Part shown: positions 8,289-17,022 of the stretch, piece by piece | Numbering within the stretch: the stretch's first letter is position 1 | Layout of the letters: each line of letters starts with the position of its first letter | Source of the DNA: Phormidium sp. FACHB-1136 | GTDB lineage: Bacteria > Cyanobacteriota > Cyanobacteriia > Phormidesmidales > Phormidesmidaceae | NCBI RefSeq assembly: GCF_014697375.1 | Contig: NZ_JACJRS010000007.1 | Span: 28,489 to 92,488, forward strand | Direction: 5' to 3' | DNA: 64,000 bases | Notes under the pieces: generated by a model | Database searches by the model: none | What the model saw: only the letters and a program-made list of their open reading frames with translations | Told to the model about the DNA's origin: nothing | Program-made: the position numbers and the translations under genes

Positions 8289-10208
8289 TCACACCTTGTC
8301 TTGAATCGGGTTTCTGGAGGCTTTGGCCCGAATTTGAGCCGCCTGGGAGAGCAGCGCTTCAGCAAAGGAAAGGGCGTCTTGATGGGTGGCTCCGCCTGCC
8401 AGTTGGGCCAGTTCCTCCCGCCGTTGATCGAGGCTGAGGGGCGAAATTCTCACCACCGTGCGGACGGAGGTTTCGTCGCTGGTTACATCTTGATTAATAG
8501 CTTTTGGATCCATGTTTGATTGATTTTGAGTGCTGATGGCGTCATGCTCCTGGGACTTTGTTGCCGCACTCCCCTTGGCTTTACCCTTGGGCTGACGAGA
8601 CTTGCGGGATTTGCCGTTCTTGGCTTCTGATGCGGTTTCTGGGATAGCGTCTGACGCAGTTTCCCCGATCACCTGCTTGTTGACGCGCCAGTGGTCATCG
8701 GCGAGGGCGGCCACCATGGGCTGGTGGGTGACACACAAAACCTGGTGACGTTGGCCCAGTTGCAGCAGTTTTTCGGCAATGGCCTGGGCGACCCGACCCG
8801 ACACGCCCACGTCGATTTCGTCAAAAATCAGCGTATCCACCGCATCCACCAGCGAAAAGCAGGCTTTCAGAGCCAGCAAAAAGCGGCTCATTTCACCCCC
8901 AGAGGCCGTTTCGGCCAGGGGTTGTAGGGGTTCGCCCGGATTGGGGCTAAACAAAAACTGAATGGCGTCGGCCCCGGTGGGGCCAGGGGCGGCGGGCTGG
9001 AGATCCACCCGAAACTGCACCCGCTCCATGGCCAGGGGCTTCAGTTCAGCGATCAGTTGGGCCTCCAATGTCTGGGCGGTGTTCTGGCGCAGATCGGTGA
9101 GCTTGGCGCAGGCTTTTGTCAGGGCTTCCTGACGTTTTCGGTAGTCCGCCTCCAGTTCCTCGATGGATTGTCCTTCGCCGGAGAGTTCCCCTAGTGCTTG
9201 GTTGACCTCGTCGCGGTAGGCGATCAGTTCCGGCAGGGTGCGGTGAAACCGACGACACAGCCCCTTTAGCTGACGGATGCGATCTTCCACCTCCCCTAGG
9301 CGCTGGGGATCGGCCTCTAGGCTGGCTCCGTAGACGTTGATGGCCCGTCCGGCTTCTTCTACTTGGGTGAGGGCCTCGCTGACCAGGGTCAAAATCGGGG
9401 TGATGGCGGGATCGTAGCGCTCCATGTCAATCAAAATGCCCTCGGCCTTGCCCAGCAGGTCGGCACAGGCTCCCCCGGCGTCGCTTTCGTAGAGGATTTG
9501 GTAGGTCTGGTAGCTGTTTTGTTGTAGGTCAACGCTGTGGGTGAGGCGCTGCTGTTCCTGGTGGAGGTGATCCAGTTCGGCAGGGTCATCCAGGGTGGCC
9601 TGGGTCAACTCTTGTTGATGCAGTTGCAACAGTTCTAGGCGGTCTTGGCGATCTTGGTCAGCCTTGCGGCGGGCCTCTAGGCGACGTTTGGCCTGGGTTG
9701 CCCCTTCGTGGGCCTGAATCACCCGCTGCCGCTGTTGGGCAATGGCCTCTCCGCCAAAGCCATCTAGCCATTCCCGCTGGCGGTCATTCGACCCAATCTG
9801 CACCGTTTGGCCCTGGGCGGTAATTTCCACCAAGCGCTGCCGCAGGGATTCGAGTTCAGCCTTTGTGACCGCCTGACCATTCAAAAACGAACGGCTGCGT
9901 ACCGAGGTTTTGTTCAGGGTAATTTCCCGCCGACAGATGACATCCTGTTCTGGAGTCGGCAGGTCTTGCTGCTGGAACCAATCCCGCAACCCGGTTGACA
10001 GGGCAAACTGGGCTTCCAGAACGGCTTTATCACGGCCAGATCGCACTAGACGAGCATTAACCTTGCCCCCCAGCACGGCGTCGATAGCGTCCAAAATAAT
10101 CGACTTTCCCGCCCCGGTTTCCCCCGTTAGCACCGTCAATCCCGCCTGGAGGGAAATGTCCAGGGAATCAATCAAGGCAAAGTTTTCAATGCGAAGGGCG
10201 GTCAGCAT
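8289..10208 (-). CDS. recN: DNA repair protein RecN
   Basis: SMC-like ATPase acting early in double-strand break repair. It begins MLTALRIENFALID, has Walker A GETGAGKS at 29-36, a long central coiled coil, the ABC signature ASGGEMSRFLLALK and Walker B LIFDEIDVGVSG followed by LCVTHQP. At 639 aa it is longer than the usual 550-590 because of a hydrophilic insertion of roughly 65 residues (about 508-575, Lys/Ser/Thr/Asn-rich) between the H-loop and the C-terminal helices. Codons remain in frame through the insert, so it is probably tolerated. A possible LexA operator lies about 30-55 bp upstream of the start. Confidence 0.93.
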   Translation of the reverse strand: MLTALRIENFALIDSLDISLQAGLTVLTGETGAGKSIILDAIDAVLGGKVNARLVRSGRDKAVLEAQFALSTGLRDWFQQQDLPTPEQDVICRREITLNKTSVRSRSFLNGQAVTKAELESLRQRLVEITAQGQTVQIGSNDRQREWLDGFGGEAIAQQRQRVIQAHEGATQAKRRLEARRKADQDRQDRLELLQLHQQELTQATLDDPAELDHLHQEQQRLTHSVDLQQNSYQTYQILYESDAGGACADLLGKAEGILIDMERYDPAITPILTLVSEALTQVEEAGRAINVYGASLEADPQRLGEVEDRIRQLKGLCRRFHRTLPELIAYRDEVNQALGELSGEGQSIEELEADYRKRQEALTKACAKLTDLRQNTAQTLEAQLIAELKPLAMERVQFRVDLQPAAPGPTGADAIQFLFSPNPGEPLQPLAETASGGEMSRFLLALKACFSLVDAVDTLIFDEIDVGVSGRVAQAIAEKLLQLGQRHQVLCVTHQPMVAALADDHWRVNKQVIGETASDAIPETASEAKNGKSRKSRQPKGKAKGSAATKSQEHDAISTQNQSNMDPKAINQDVTSDETSVRTVVRISPLSLDQRREELAQLAGGATHQDALSFAEALLSQAAQIRAKASRNPIQDKV

Positions 10209-10238
10209 AGGGCCACAGGCAGGTCAAGCCTTGATTTT

Positions 10239-10265
10239 AGTACGAATACTTAGTGCGAATGTACT
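10239..10265. promoter_or_regulatory. Candidate LexA-type operator pair upstream of recN
   Basis: AGTGCGAATGTACT (10252-10265) fits the cyanobacterial LexA box RGTAC-N3-D-GTWCB, as I recall it, with one mismatch. A second imperfect site AGTACGAATACT (10239-10250) lies 13 bp away in the same orientation. Both are between recN and the divergent UbiB-like gene, in the recN leader/promoter zone. Confidence 0.45.
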
Positions 10266-10412
10266 TTGGACGCTAACAACAGGACGGATATGCGCGGTTC
10301 AGAGTGGGGTACTCTACACTGTCCCTCCGCCAAGACACCGTTACAATAGTTTACGGGAAGACTTCGGGGTTCATGTGTCCCTGCATCTCCTGGCTCTAGC
10401 ACTGGGTTAACT

Positions 10413-12461
10413 ATGACTTCTAACGTGGCCGAAGAGACAACCCTATCGGGGAAGGCATCCATGACCGCAGACACCCTTGCGGTGGAGACGATCACGGTGG
10501 ACAGTGAACCCATTATCGAGACGCTGTCCTTGGCCCAGCGATCCCAGAATGCCAGCTATGCCAACGCCGGACGGCCCAACCGCCAGGATCCCTTCGAGGG
10601 GGTGGGCTACGACCCCGATGCCATCGCCGCCTACTACCGCAAGCGTCCATTTCAGGTGATCTCGCGGTTTGTGGCGATTTTCTTGCCGTTGATTCGTTTT
10701 TTCGCCCAGCTTTGGCTAGATCGACGTGCCGGACGCAGTGAAGAACGCCAACAACAGCGGGCCACCCAACTGCGGGAAATGCTGACCCGCCTTGGCCCCG
10801 CCTACATCAAAATTGGTCAAGCCCTCTCCACCCGGCCCGACCTAGTGCCGCCCCTATTCCTCGAAGAACTCACCCGCCTGCAAGACCAACTGCCCCCCTT
10901 CCCCAACAACCTGGCCCTCCATTTTATTGAGATGGAACTGGGTGCCCCCGCCAACGAAGTCTATGCAGAACTCTCCCCCGATCCCGTCGCTGCGGCATCT
11001 TTAGGACAGGTCTATAAAGGTCGCCTAAAAACCGGGGAAGCCGTGGCTGTTAAGGTACAGCGCCCTGGTTTGGCGGGGCGGATTACGCTGGATCTTTTTA
11101 TCCTGCGCCGCCTCGCCCAATTTGTCACCCGCCGTGTGTCCCGTGTGCGGAGCGATCTGGTCGCCATCATGGACGAATTTGGCGAACGCATCTTCGAGGA
11201 AATGGACTACACCCACGAAGGAGAAAACGCCCAGCGCTTCGGCCAACTCTACGGCCACCTGCCCGACATCTACGTGCCCCACATCTACCCCCAATACACC
11301 GGGCGGCGGGTGCTAACCATGGAATGGATCGACGGCATCAAGCTCACCCGCATTGACGAACTAAACCGCCTTGGCATCAGCGCCACCCATATGATCGACG
11401 TGGGGGTGCAGTGCTCTTTGCGGCAGTTGCTAGAGCACGGCTTTTTCCACGCCGATCCCCATCCCGGCAACCTGCTCGCCATGCCCGATGGCAAACTCGC
11501 CTACCTCGACTTCGGCATGATGAGCGAGGTGAAACCCCAACAGCGCTACGGCCTGATCGAAGCGGTAGTGCACATGGTCAACCGAGACTTTGAGGGGCTG
11601 GCGGGAGACTACGTGAAGCTCGAATTCCTCACCCCCGACACGGATTTAACACCGATCATCCCCGCCCTGTCTGAGGTGTTTAACAATGCCCTAGGGGCCA
11701 GCGTCGCCGAGCTGAACTTTAAGAGCATCACCGACGAATTTTCGGCCCTGATGTACGAGTACCCCTTCCGGGTGCCCGCCTACTATGCCCTGATTATCCG
11801 CTCCCTGGTGACGCTGGAGGGCATCGCCATCAACGTAGACCCGGAATTCAAAGTGCTCAGCAAAGCCTATCCCTACGTGGCCAAGCGCCTGCTGACGGAT
11901 CCCTCCCCAGAACTGCGCTCATCGCTACAGGATCTTTTATTTAAAGACGGTAGCTTCCGCTGGAACCGCCTCGAAAACCTGCTCCGCAACGCCCGTGGCA
12001 ACGACGACTACGACCTCGATCAAGTCCTCGACCAAACCCTAGAATTTCTGTTTTCTGAGCGGGGATCGTTCCTGCGGGATCGTATCGTGTCGGAGTTGGT
12101 CAACAGCCTTGACCTCCTGGGCCAAAACACCCTACAAACTGTCACCACGTCGGTACAACGCCGCCTGGGCCTCAAACCCAAGGAATCCGCCGTCAACCTC
12201 ACCCCCAACACCGACAGCGACCTCAGCCACCTGCTGCGGATTCTCGACATTCTGAAAGACACCAAGGGCTTTGATGCCACCAAGGTCGTCACGCGCATTC
12301 CTACAATTCTGCTGAAAGCCGAAACCCAAACCATGGGTCAACAGGTGGTTTCTGGCTTGGCTCAACGCGCCCTGGCCCGATTTATCCGCACAGTCCTCAT
12401 GGAGGAAAGCTCCGCACCTTTACCAATACCTGCGTCCGCCCCCCTAGCCACAACCCGCTAG
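10413..12461 (+). CDS. ABC1/AarF/UbiB-family atypical kinase
   Basis: Protein kinase-like ATPase of the ADCK/UbiB family, which supports quinone biosynthesis or lipid homeostasis. Features: family KxGQ motif KIGQ at 133-136, the Ala-rich nucleotide loop AAASLGQVYKG (193-203), VAVKVQRP with the lysine at 214, catalytic HADPHPGN at 346-353 and metal-binding LDFG at 365-368. The C-terminal third lacks a strong membrane helix. The N-terminus is about 60 residues longer than the kinase fold requires and is acidic and unstructured-looking. In cyanobacteria there are several paralogues, so assignment to plastoquinone synthesis specifically would be inference. Confidence 0.9.
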   Translation: MTSNVAEETTLSGKASMTADTLAVETITVDSEPIIETLSLAQRSQNASYANAGRPNRQDPFEGVGYDPDAIAAYYRKRPFQVISRFVAIFLPLIRFFAQLWLDRRAGRSEERQQQRATQLREMLTRLGPAYIKIGQALSTRPDLVPPLFLEELTRLQDQLPPFPNNLALHFIEMELGAPANEVYAELSPDPVAAASLGQVYKGRLKTGEAVAVKVQRPGLAGRITLDLFILRRLAQFVTRRVSRVRSDLVAIMDEFGERIFEEMDYTHEGENAQRFGQLYGHLPDIYVPHIYPQYTGRRVLTMEWIDGIKLTRIDELNRLGISATHMIDVGVQCSLRQLLEHGFFHADPHPGNLLAMPDGKLAYLDFGMMSEVKPQQRYGLIEAVVHMVNRDFEGLAGDYVKLEFLTPDTDLTPIIPALSEVFNNALGASVAELNFKSITDEFSALMYEYPFRVPAYYALIIRSLVTLEGIAINVDPEFKVLSKAYPYVAKRLLTDPSPELRSSLQDLLFKDGSFRWNRLENLLRNARGNDDYDLDQVLDQTLEFLFSERGSFLRDRIVSELVNSLDLLGQNTLQTVTTSVQRRLGLKPKESAVNLTPNTDSDLSHLLRILDILKDTKGFDATKVVTRIPTILLKAETQTMGQQVVSGLAQRALARFIRTVLMEESSAPLPIPASAPLATTR

Positions 12462-12507
12462 TGATGAAAGTGTGTGTTGGCAGCAATAGCCCTAGCCCTG
12501 GTAGCCC

Positions 12508-14193
12508 TCACGGCACAGCGGCGTAGGCGATCAGTTGCAGGAGGCGCTGGCGTAGGGTATCTAGGCCCAGGCGTTCGGTGGCGGAGATGAACAGGGCGTG
12601 GGGGTATTCTTCCCTGGCTTTGATCAAGACATCGCTGCTAATTTCGTCGGATTTGTTGAACACCAGCAGCATTGGCCCCGGTGCGATGGGCATTTGGTTG
12701 AGGATCCGCATCACCCAGTGGATTTGGTCGGCCCAGGCGGGGTGGGAGATGTCTACCACATGGAGTAGGGCGTCGGCCTCGGTGACTTCCTCTAGGGTGG
12801 CCCGAAAGGCGTCCATCAACGAAGCAGGCAGTTCTTCGATGAAGCCCACGGTGTCGGTGAGTACCAGGTGGGTGGTGGTGTGGGTATCGGGGTCGGTGAT
12901 GGCGAGGCGGCGGGTGGTGGGGTCTAGGGTGGCGAAAAGCTGGTCGGCGGCATAGACCTCGGAATTGGTGAGGGTGTTGACCAGGGTAGATTTTCCGGCG
13001 TTGGTGTAGCCCACCACGGCAATGGAGGGCAAGCTATCATCCTGGCGACGCTGGCGCAGGCGGGCACGGTGGGCCTGGAGTTGGTTCACCTCCTGCTGAA
13101 GTTTGTTGATGCGGCGCTGAATCGCCCGTCGCTCGGTTTCCAGCTTGGTTTCCCCAGGGCCACGGGTGCCAATGCCGCCCCCCAGTCGAGACATGGCCTT
13201 GCCCCGCCCGGTGAGGCGAGGCATCTGGTATTCCAACTGGGCCAGTTCCACTTGCAGCTTTCCAGCTCCGGTTTTGGCCCGCTGGGCGAAGATGTCGAGG
13301 ATTAGTTCGGTACGATCCACCACCCGCAGGCCGACTTGGGCCTCCAGATTCCGCACCTGAACGGGGGATAGATCGCGGTCAAACACAACTAGGTTGGCCC
13401 CCACGGTCTGGGCGGCTAGGGCCACCTCATGCACCTTCCCCGAACCGAGCACCGTTTGCGGATGGGGCCGAGGTCGCCGCTGCACCAGGGTATCTAGCAC
13501 TTCGCCCCCGGCACTGTCCACTAGGCGCTTGAGTTCTTGTAGACGTTGATGAAAGTGGTCGGCGTTGTGATCGTGGGTGTGCAGCCCCACCACCAGCACC
13601 CGATCCTGGTCGGTGTCTACCTGACGGGCGGTGAAGGCACGGCGGAAGTCTTCTTCCAGTTCCTCCACCCGCTCTAGAAAATGCTGACTGGCCAAATCCT
13701 CCACATCCAGCGCTTCCGACACCAGCCAGCGCTGCTCTGGATGGGGCACCAGATGGGCCAGGTAGGCCGATTGAATGTAGCCCGTAGACTGCCCACCCCG
13801 TCGCTTAAAGCCGCTGCCCGTCAACACCAGGGAGGCCAGCATATCCAGCCGTTGCAGGGCCATGGTGGTGAGGATGACATCCCCCGGTGGGTCGGCCTCG
13901 GTTTGGGTGGCAATGCAGCGAATACCGCAGAGGCGATCATCGCCGTAGCGGGGCAGTTCTGTCAGAGGAATTTGGGTCTGCCGCAGGGTACCCACCCCCA
14001 CCCGGATCACCTGTCCGCGACGATTTACGTAGGCACAGACCGGGTTGCCCACCTCCGTACTCGCCGCCGCCAACCGCTGGGCAAACTCCGGCGTGACGAT
14101 GCAATCCCCCGGTAGCCGCTGGTGATACAACCGCTGCAACTGCTTAAGCTGACTGGGTTTCAGACCCTTGAGATTTCCGTAAACCGTTTCGAT
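12508..14193 (-). CDS. hflX: GTPase HflX, apparently initiated at AUC
   Basis: Ribosome-associated GTPase that splits stalled or stress-hibernating ribosomes. G1 is GYTNAGKS (395-402); the HflX subdomain carries the GSGKVHE and GAGKLQVELAQLEYQ motifs, and DTVGFI is G3. The first ATG/GTG/TTG in frame (TTG at 14139) would remove the conserved IETVYGNLKGLKPSQLKQ beginning that homologues share. In frame upstream there is only ATC (14191-14193), with AAAGG spaced nine bases before it and an in-frame TAA just upstream (14206-14208). I therefore place the start at ATC. The N-terminus is extended relative to E. coli HflX, as is usual in cyanobacteria. Confidence 0.88.
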   Translation of the reverse strand: METVYGNLKGLKPSQLKQLQRLYHQRLPGDCIVTPEFAQRLAAASTEVGNPVCAYVNRRGQVIRVGVGTLRQTQIPLTELPRYGDDRLCGIRCIATQTEADPPGDVILTTMALQRLDMLASLVLTGSGFKRRGGQSTGYIQSAYLAHLVPHPEQRWLVSEALDVEDLASQHFLERVEELEEDFRRAFTARQVDTDQDRVLVVGLHTHDHNADHFHQRLQELKRLVDSAGGEVLDTLVQRRPRPHPQTVLGSGKVHEVALAAQTVGANLVVFDRDLSPVQVRNLEAQVGLRVVDRTELILDIFAQRAKTGAGKLQVELAQLEYQMPRLTGRGKAMSRLGGGIGTRGPGETKLETERRAIQRRINKLQQEVNQLQAHRARLRQRRQDDSLPSIAVVGYTNAGKSTLVNTLTNSEVYAADQLFATLDPTTRRLAITDPDTHTTTHLVLTDTVGFIEELPASLMDAFRATLEEVTEADALLHVVDISHPAWADQIHWVMRILNQMPIAPGPMLLVFNKSDEISSDVLIKAREEYPHALFISATERLGLDTLRQRLLQLIAYAAVP

Positions 14194-14238
14194 AGCGCTA
14201 ATCCTTTATGACAATTTGCAATGGTGAAACTGGGGATG

Positions 14239-14386
14239 GCCCTCACCCTAAATCCCTCTCCCTGTGGGAGAGGGACTTTGAAATCGACTGCCTCTAACTC
14301 CCCTCTCCCCATGGCAGAAGGGCCGGGGTGAGGGCTTCCTCTAACTCCCCTCTCCTCGTGGGAGAGGGGCCGGGGGTGAGGGCTCT
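14239..14386. repeat. Cluster of CCCCTCTCC...GGAGAGGGG hairpin repeats
   Basis: Two direct copies of a 47-bp unit start at 14291 and 14338 (CCTCTAACTCCCCTCTCC, then a loop and AGGGGCCGGGGGTGAGGG), preceded by a third, diverged copy from 14239. Each copy can fold on itself. This type of intergenic repeat is very common in cyanobacterial genomes. It separates hflX from ureD. Confidence 0.7.
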
Positions 14387-14447
14387 AGATCTGGGGATAT
14401 AAGGTATCATCCCTAATTATAAAAAACGCTCTAGCCCTGAGACACCC

Positions 14448-15350
14448 TTACCCCAAACGTGGCCACACCCGCGACGCCACCGCCGGACGCCCTAGATAAA
14501 GCGGACGCAACACCTGCCACACCGCCACAAACCAACGGTGGGCCGCTTCGCTGGATGGGCCTCGGTAGCGACAGAGCACACCCTTTTGCAGGCGAGAAAC
14601 CCCGACATCTCCCGACTGGTCGCTGGGCCAGAGTTCCCGTAGGAGGGCAACCTGGTCGGGACTGGGCATCCAACCGACAACGGCTAGGCTACCCACCACG
14701 GCATGACCCGCTAATCCATTAGGACTGTCCAAGGCCATACTGCCCCCCGCTACCTGCTGCCGATCCACCCACAGCGGTACATCCCCCTGCCATACCTCTA
14801 GGTCAGAGCGCCAGTGGCCTTGGGTAAATCGCTCTCCGCCCGCGCTGCGGCCAAACCGGGTGATATCCCAGCCGCACCAGATCGCTCCTTCTGCCAGGTT
14901 CACCCGCACCCGCTGACGATACCGGGCACCGCTGAACACAATGGTGTCCTGGGGAAACCACTCCAGAGTGCTCCCAGTGTCTAGGGTCAATGTGACGGTC
15001 TGTTGGGTGAGGTCAATGGCTTTGGTGTGTGCCACCGCCGCCCCCAGTCCGGCCCCGGTGCCGTAGATTTTGTTGGCTGCTGCGGTGGTAATTAGGGCGT
15101 GGCTGTGGGGATAGGTTTGGGTGTCGATGGTGAGTTGGTCGCCGCCCACCATGCCCCCCGCCGTGTGGACGATCACGCTATGGCAGACCTCTGGCCCCTC
15201 TGGGTACAAGGGCCGCTGAACCTTGAGGGGCGCTTGGGTAAAGCTGCGGGCGGGGACAGTTTTTTGATCCCGCTGGCCGTAAATGAACTGAGCCTTGCCG
15301 TGCCAGCCCTGCCGCATGGCTGGTTCTGACGTTTCAATCTGTGTCACCAT
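14448..15350 (-). CDS. ureD: Urease accessory protein UreD
   Basis: UreD (UreH) is the scaffold that binds apo-urease and, with UreF and UreG, delivers nickel. Family motifs are present: RPLYPEGPEVCHSVIVHTAGG near the N-terminus, AAANKIYG, WFPQDTIVFSGARYRQ and GWDITRFGRSAGGE. The length of 300 aa is typical. ATG at 15350 is preferred over 15398 because it gives the usual length and follows an AAGAG-like site. No ureA, ureB, ureC, ureE, ureF or ureG is in the window: downstream genes are the hairpin repeats and hflX, so the urease genes are dispersed, as in several cyanobacteria. Confidence 0.9.
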   Translation of the reverse strand: MVTQIETSEPAMRQGWHGKAQFIYGQRDQKTVPARSFTQAPLKVQRPLYPEGPEVCHSVIVHTAGGMVGGDQLTIDTQTYPHSHALITTAAANKIYGTGAGLGAAVAHTKAIDLTQQTVTLTLDTGSTLEWFPQDTIVFSGARYRQRVRVNLAEGAIWCGWDITRFGRSAGGERFTQGHWRSDLEVWQGDVPLWVDRQQVAGGSMALDSPNGLAGHAVVGSLAVVGWMPSPDQVALLRELWPSDQSGDVGVSRLQKGVLCRYRGPSSEAAHRWFVAVWQVLRPLYLGRPAVASRVWPRLG

Positions 15351-15504
15351 TTTCTCTTGACCCCGTTGTACTGCATCACACCGCCCAAGCCTAGACACCG
15401 CCCCAAGCTAGGTGAGGAGCCAATCAAAGAGAGTTTGCAGGGTCAGCCGCAATCCCTCTGCAAAGGTGGGCCGAGGCAGCATCGTGTCCGATGTATCCAC
15501 CACC

Positions 15505-16119
15505 TCAGGGAGGCGGAGAACCCATCGACACCGAGGAAAACTCGGTCATCCGGGTTTGGGTGCGAAGGTTTTGGCAGCGCATCAGTTCTGTTTGGGTGGG
15601 CACCCGACGACCCTCTAGGGCAGGTACCGTTTCGATGGCGCGAATCAGGGCATTGGCGGCATCGGTTTGGCTATAGCCCCGCCGTTGGGCCACCTGCACC
15701 GCCCGATCATCGGCGGCGATCTCCGTTTGGGGGCCAGTCACGCCGCGCCACAGTTGCCAACCCGCCAGGGCCGTCACACCCCCCGCCGCCAAGAGGCCAA
15801 CGGCGTCCCCCTGCATCAGTTCCAGCACTCCGCCAGCCACCCCAGCCCCCGCCAGCAATTGGTAGCCGTTGGGCTTCAGCAGGTTGGCCAGCATCACCCA
15901 GCTAATGGTGCGGAGAAACAGCAAATCCCGTTCCGCCACGCTGAGGTGTTGCCACAGATCCATATTGAGGGTGAGGGGGTGGCTAGGCTGCCAGGGGCGC
16001 GGAAATTTGGCCTTGATCACCGGAATTTGGCGATCATTGAGGATGATTTTAATTTTCATCCGGGCTGAAGCTGGCATGAGTTCCTTCAGCCGCGCAATTT
16101 CAGTGTTGGGGTTGACCAC
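15505..16119 (-). CDS. DUF3318 protein
   Basis: Cyanobacterial protein family of unknown function. The N-terminus has the family pattern NPNTEIARLKELMPASARM and the DLWQHLSVAERDLLFLRTISW segment; two short hydrophobic helices (about 85-125) suggest membrane association; the C-terminal third is soluble and includes GYSQTDAANALIRAIE. The start is GTG at 16119, giving a 204-aa protein of usual length. It lies 154 bp upstream of ureD on the same strand. No function is proposed. Confidence 0.8.
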   Translation of the reverse strand: MVNPNTEIARLKELMPASARMKIKIILNDRQIPVIKAKFPRPWQPSHPLTLNMDLWQHLSVAERDLLFLRTISWVMLANLLKPNGYQLLAGAGVAGGVLELMQGDAVGLLAAGGVTALAGWQLWRGVTGPQTEIAADDRAVQVAQRRGYSQTDAANALIRAIETVPALEGRRVPTQTELMRCQNLRTQTRMTEFSSVSMGSPPP

Positions 16120-16506
16120 AGCAAGGACTATCCCGACAAATTATCTGAATGGAGGCTACCCTAGCCTACCATAGGTACTCAGTTCCCATGGCCAGGGCCA
16201 ACTGCCGCACGATCAGCCACGATCAGCAATGCACCTAATGGCCTCAAGCCGTGGGATAACTCACGCCGCTGTGAGGGTTACTCAGGCCGCTGGGTTGTAG
16301 GCAACACCTATAAGCAAACCCATCGATATTCTATGGTTTTGATTACGAATCCCGTTCAGCCAGCCGGGAAAAAGACAAGACAGGCTTCAGGTTTTCCCGT
16401 AGTATCAGAAATGTGTTGGATCTGCCGTGGGCAATCCCTGGAACCACGATTCCTAGGACGTTTTCTCGGTAGACAGTCAATCTGTATTTGATGAAAGGAT
16501 AGCATC
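16120..16506. other. Divergent intergenic region (DUF3318 / petF)
   Basis: 387 bp without a gene. It must hold the petF promoter and leader, but I cannot identify a clear -10/-35 pair. No tRNA is present. The leader ends with AAAGGA seven bases before the petF ATG. Confidence 0.4.
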
Positions 16507-16806
16507 ATGGCAACCTACAAGGTTACGCTGATCAACGAAGCTGAAGGGCTGAATACCACCATCGACGTGGATGGGGACGTGTATATTCTTGAAGCCGCTG
16601 AAGAGCAAGGTATCGATCTGCCCTACTCCTGTCAGGCTGGGGCCTGCTCCACCTGCGCTGGCAAAATCACGGCGGGCACCGTTGATCAGTCTGATCAGTC
16701 CTTCCTGGATGACGATCAAATCAGCGCTGGCTTCGTGCTGACCTGTGTGGCCTACCCCACCTCTGATTGCACCATCCTCACCCACCAAGAAGAAGAGCTC
16801 TACTAA
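16507..16806 (+). CDS. petF: Plant-type [2Fe-2S] ferredoxin
   Basis: Soluble electron carrier taking electrons from photosystem I to FNR, nitrite reductase, thioredoxin reductase and others. Cluster ligands are C42, C47, C50 and C80 in the CQAGACSTC and LTC contexts; the acidic, 99-aa protein ending EEELY is a typical PetF. AAAGGA precedes the ATG at good spacing. The gene stands alone and ends at a strong hairpin terminator (16914-16952) shared with convergent thrS. Confidence 0.95.
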   Translation: MATYKVTLINEAEGLNTTIDVDGDVYILEAAEEQGIDLPYSCQAGACSTCAGKITAGTVDQSDQSFLDDDQISAGFVLTCVAYPTSDCTILTHQEEELY

Positions 16807-16913
16807 GCGTTCCCATCGGTTGACTGGTTGCCCCTGGCTAGCGGGTAACGGGTAACGAGTGCTCTGAATCGGTGAATGTCTGGCTTTGAGAATCCAAATC
16901 AACGAGCCAATCT

Positions 16914-16952
16914 AAAAAGGACGACGCTGAATGATCAGCATCGTCCTTTTTT
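16914..16952. terminator. Bidirectional terminator between petF and thrS
   Basis: A 17-bp stem of AAAAAGGACGACGCTGA paired with TCAGCATCGTCCTTTTT (one mismatch) around ATGA, with a T tract on the plus strand and A tract that becomes U-rich on the minus strand. Confidence 0.85.
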
Positions 16953-17022
16953 AGTAAGCTGGGCCAGCATCGGCACCGACGGCTATACGCAACGCTACCA
17001 ACCGCCTGAAAGGGTGGGCGGT

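Noticed and set aside
14448..15350. Complete urease cluster
   Set aside because: Only ureD is present; neighbours are unrelated.
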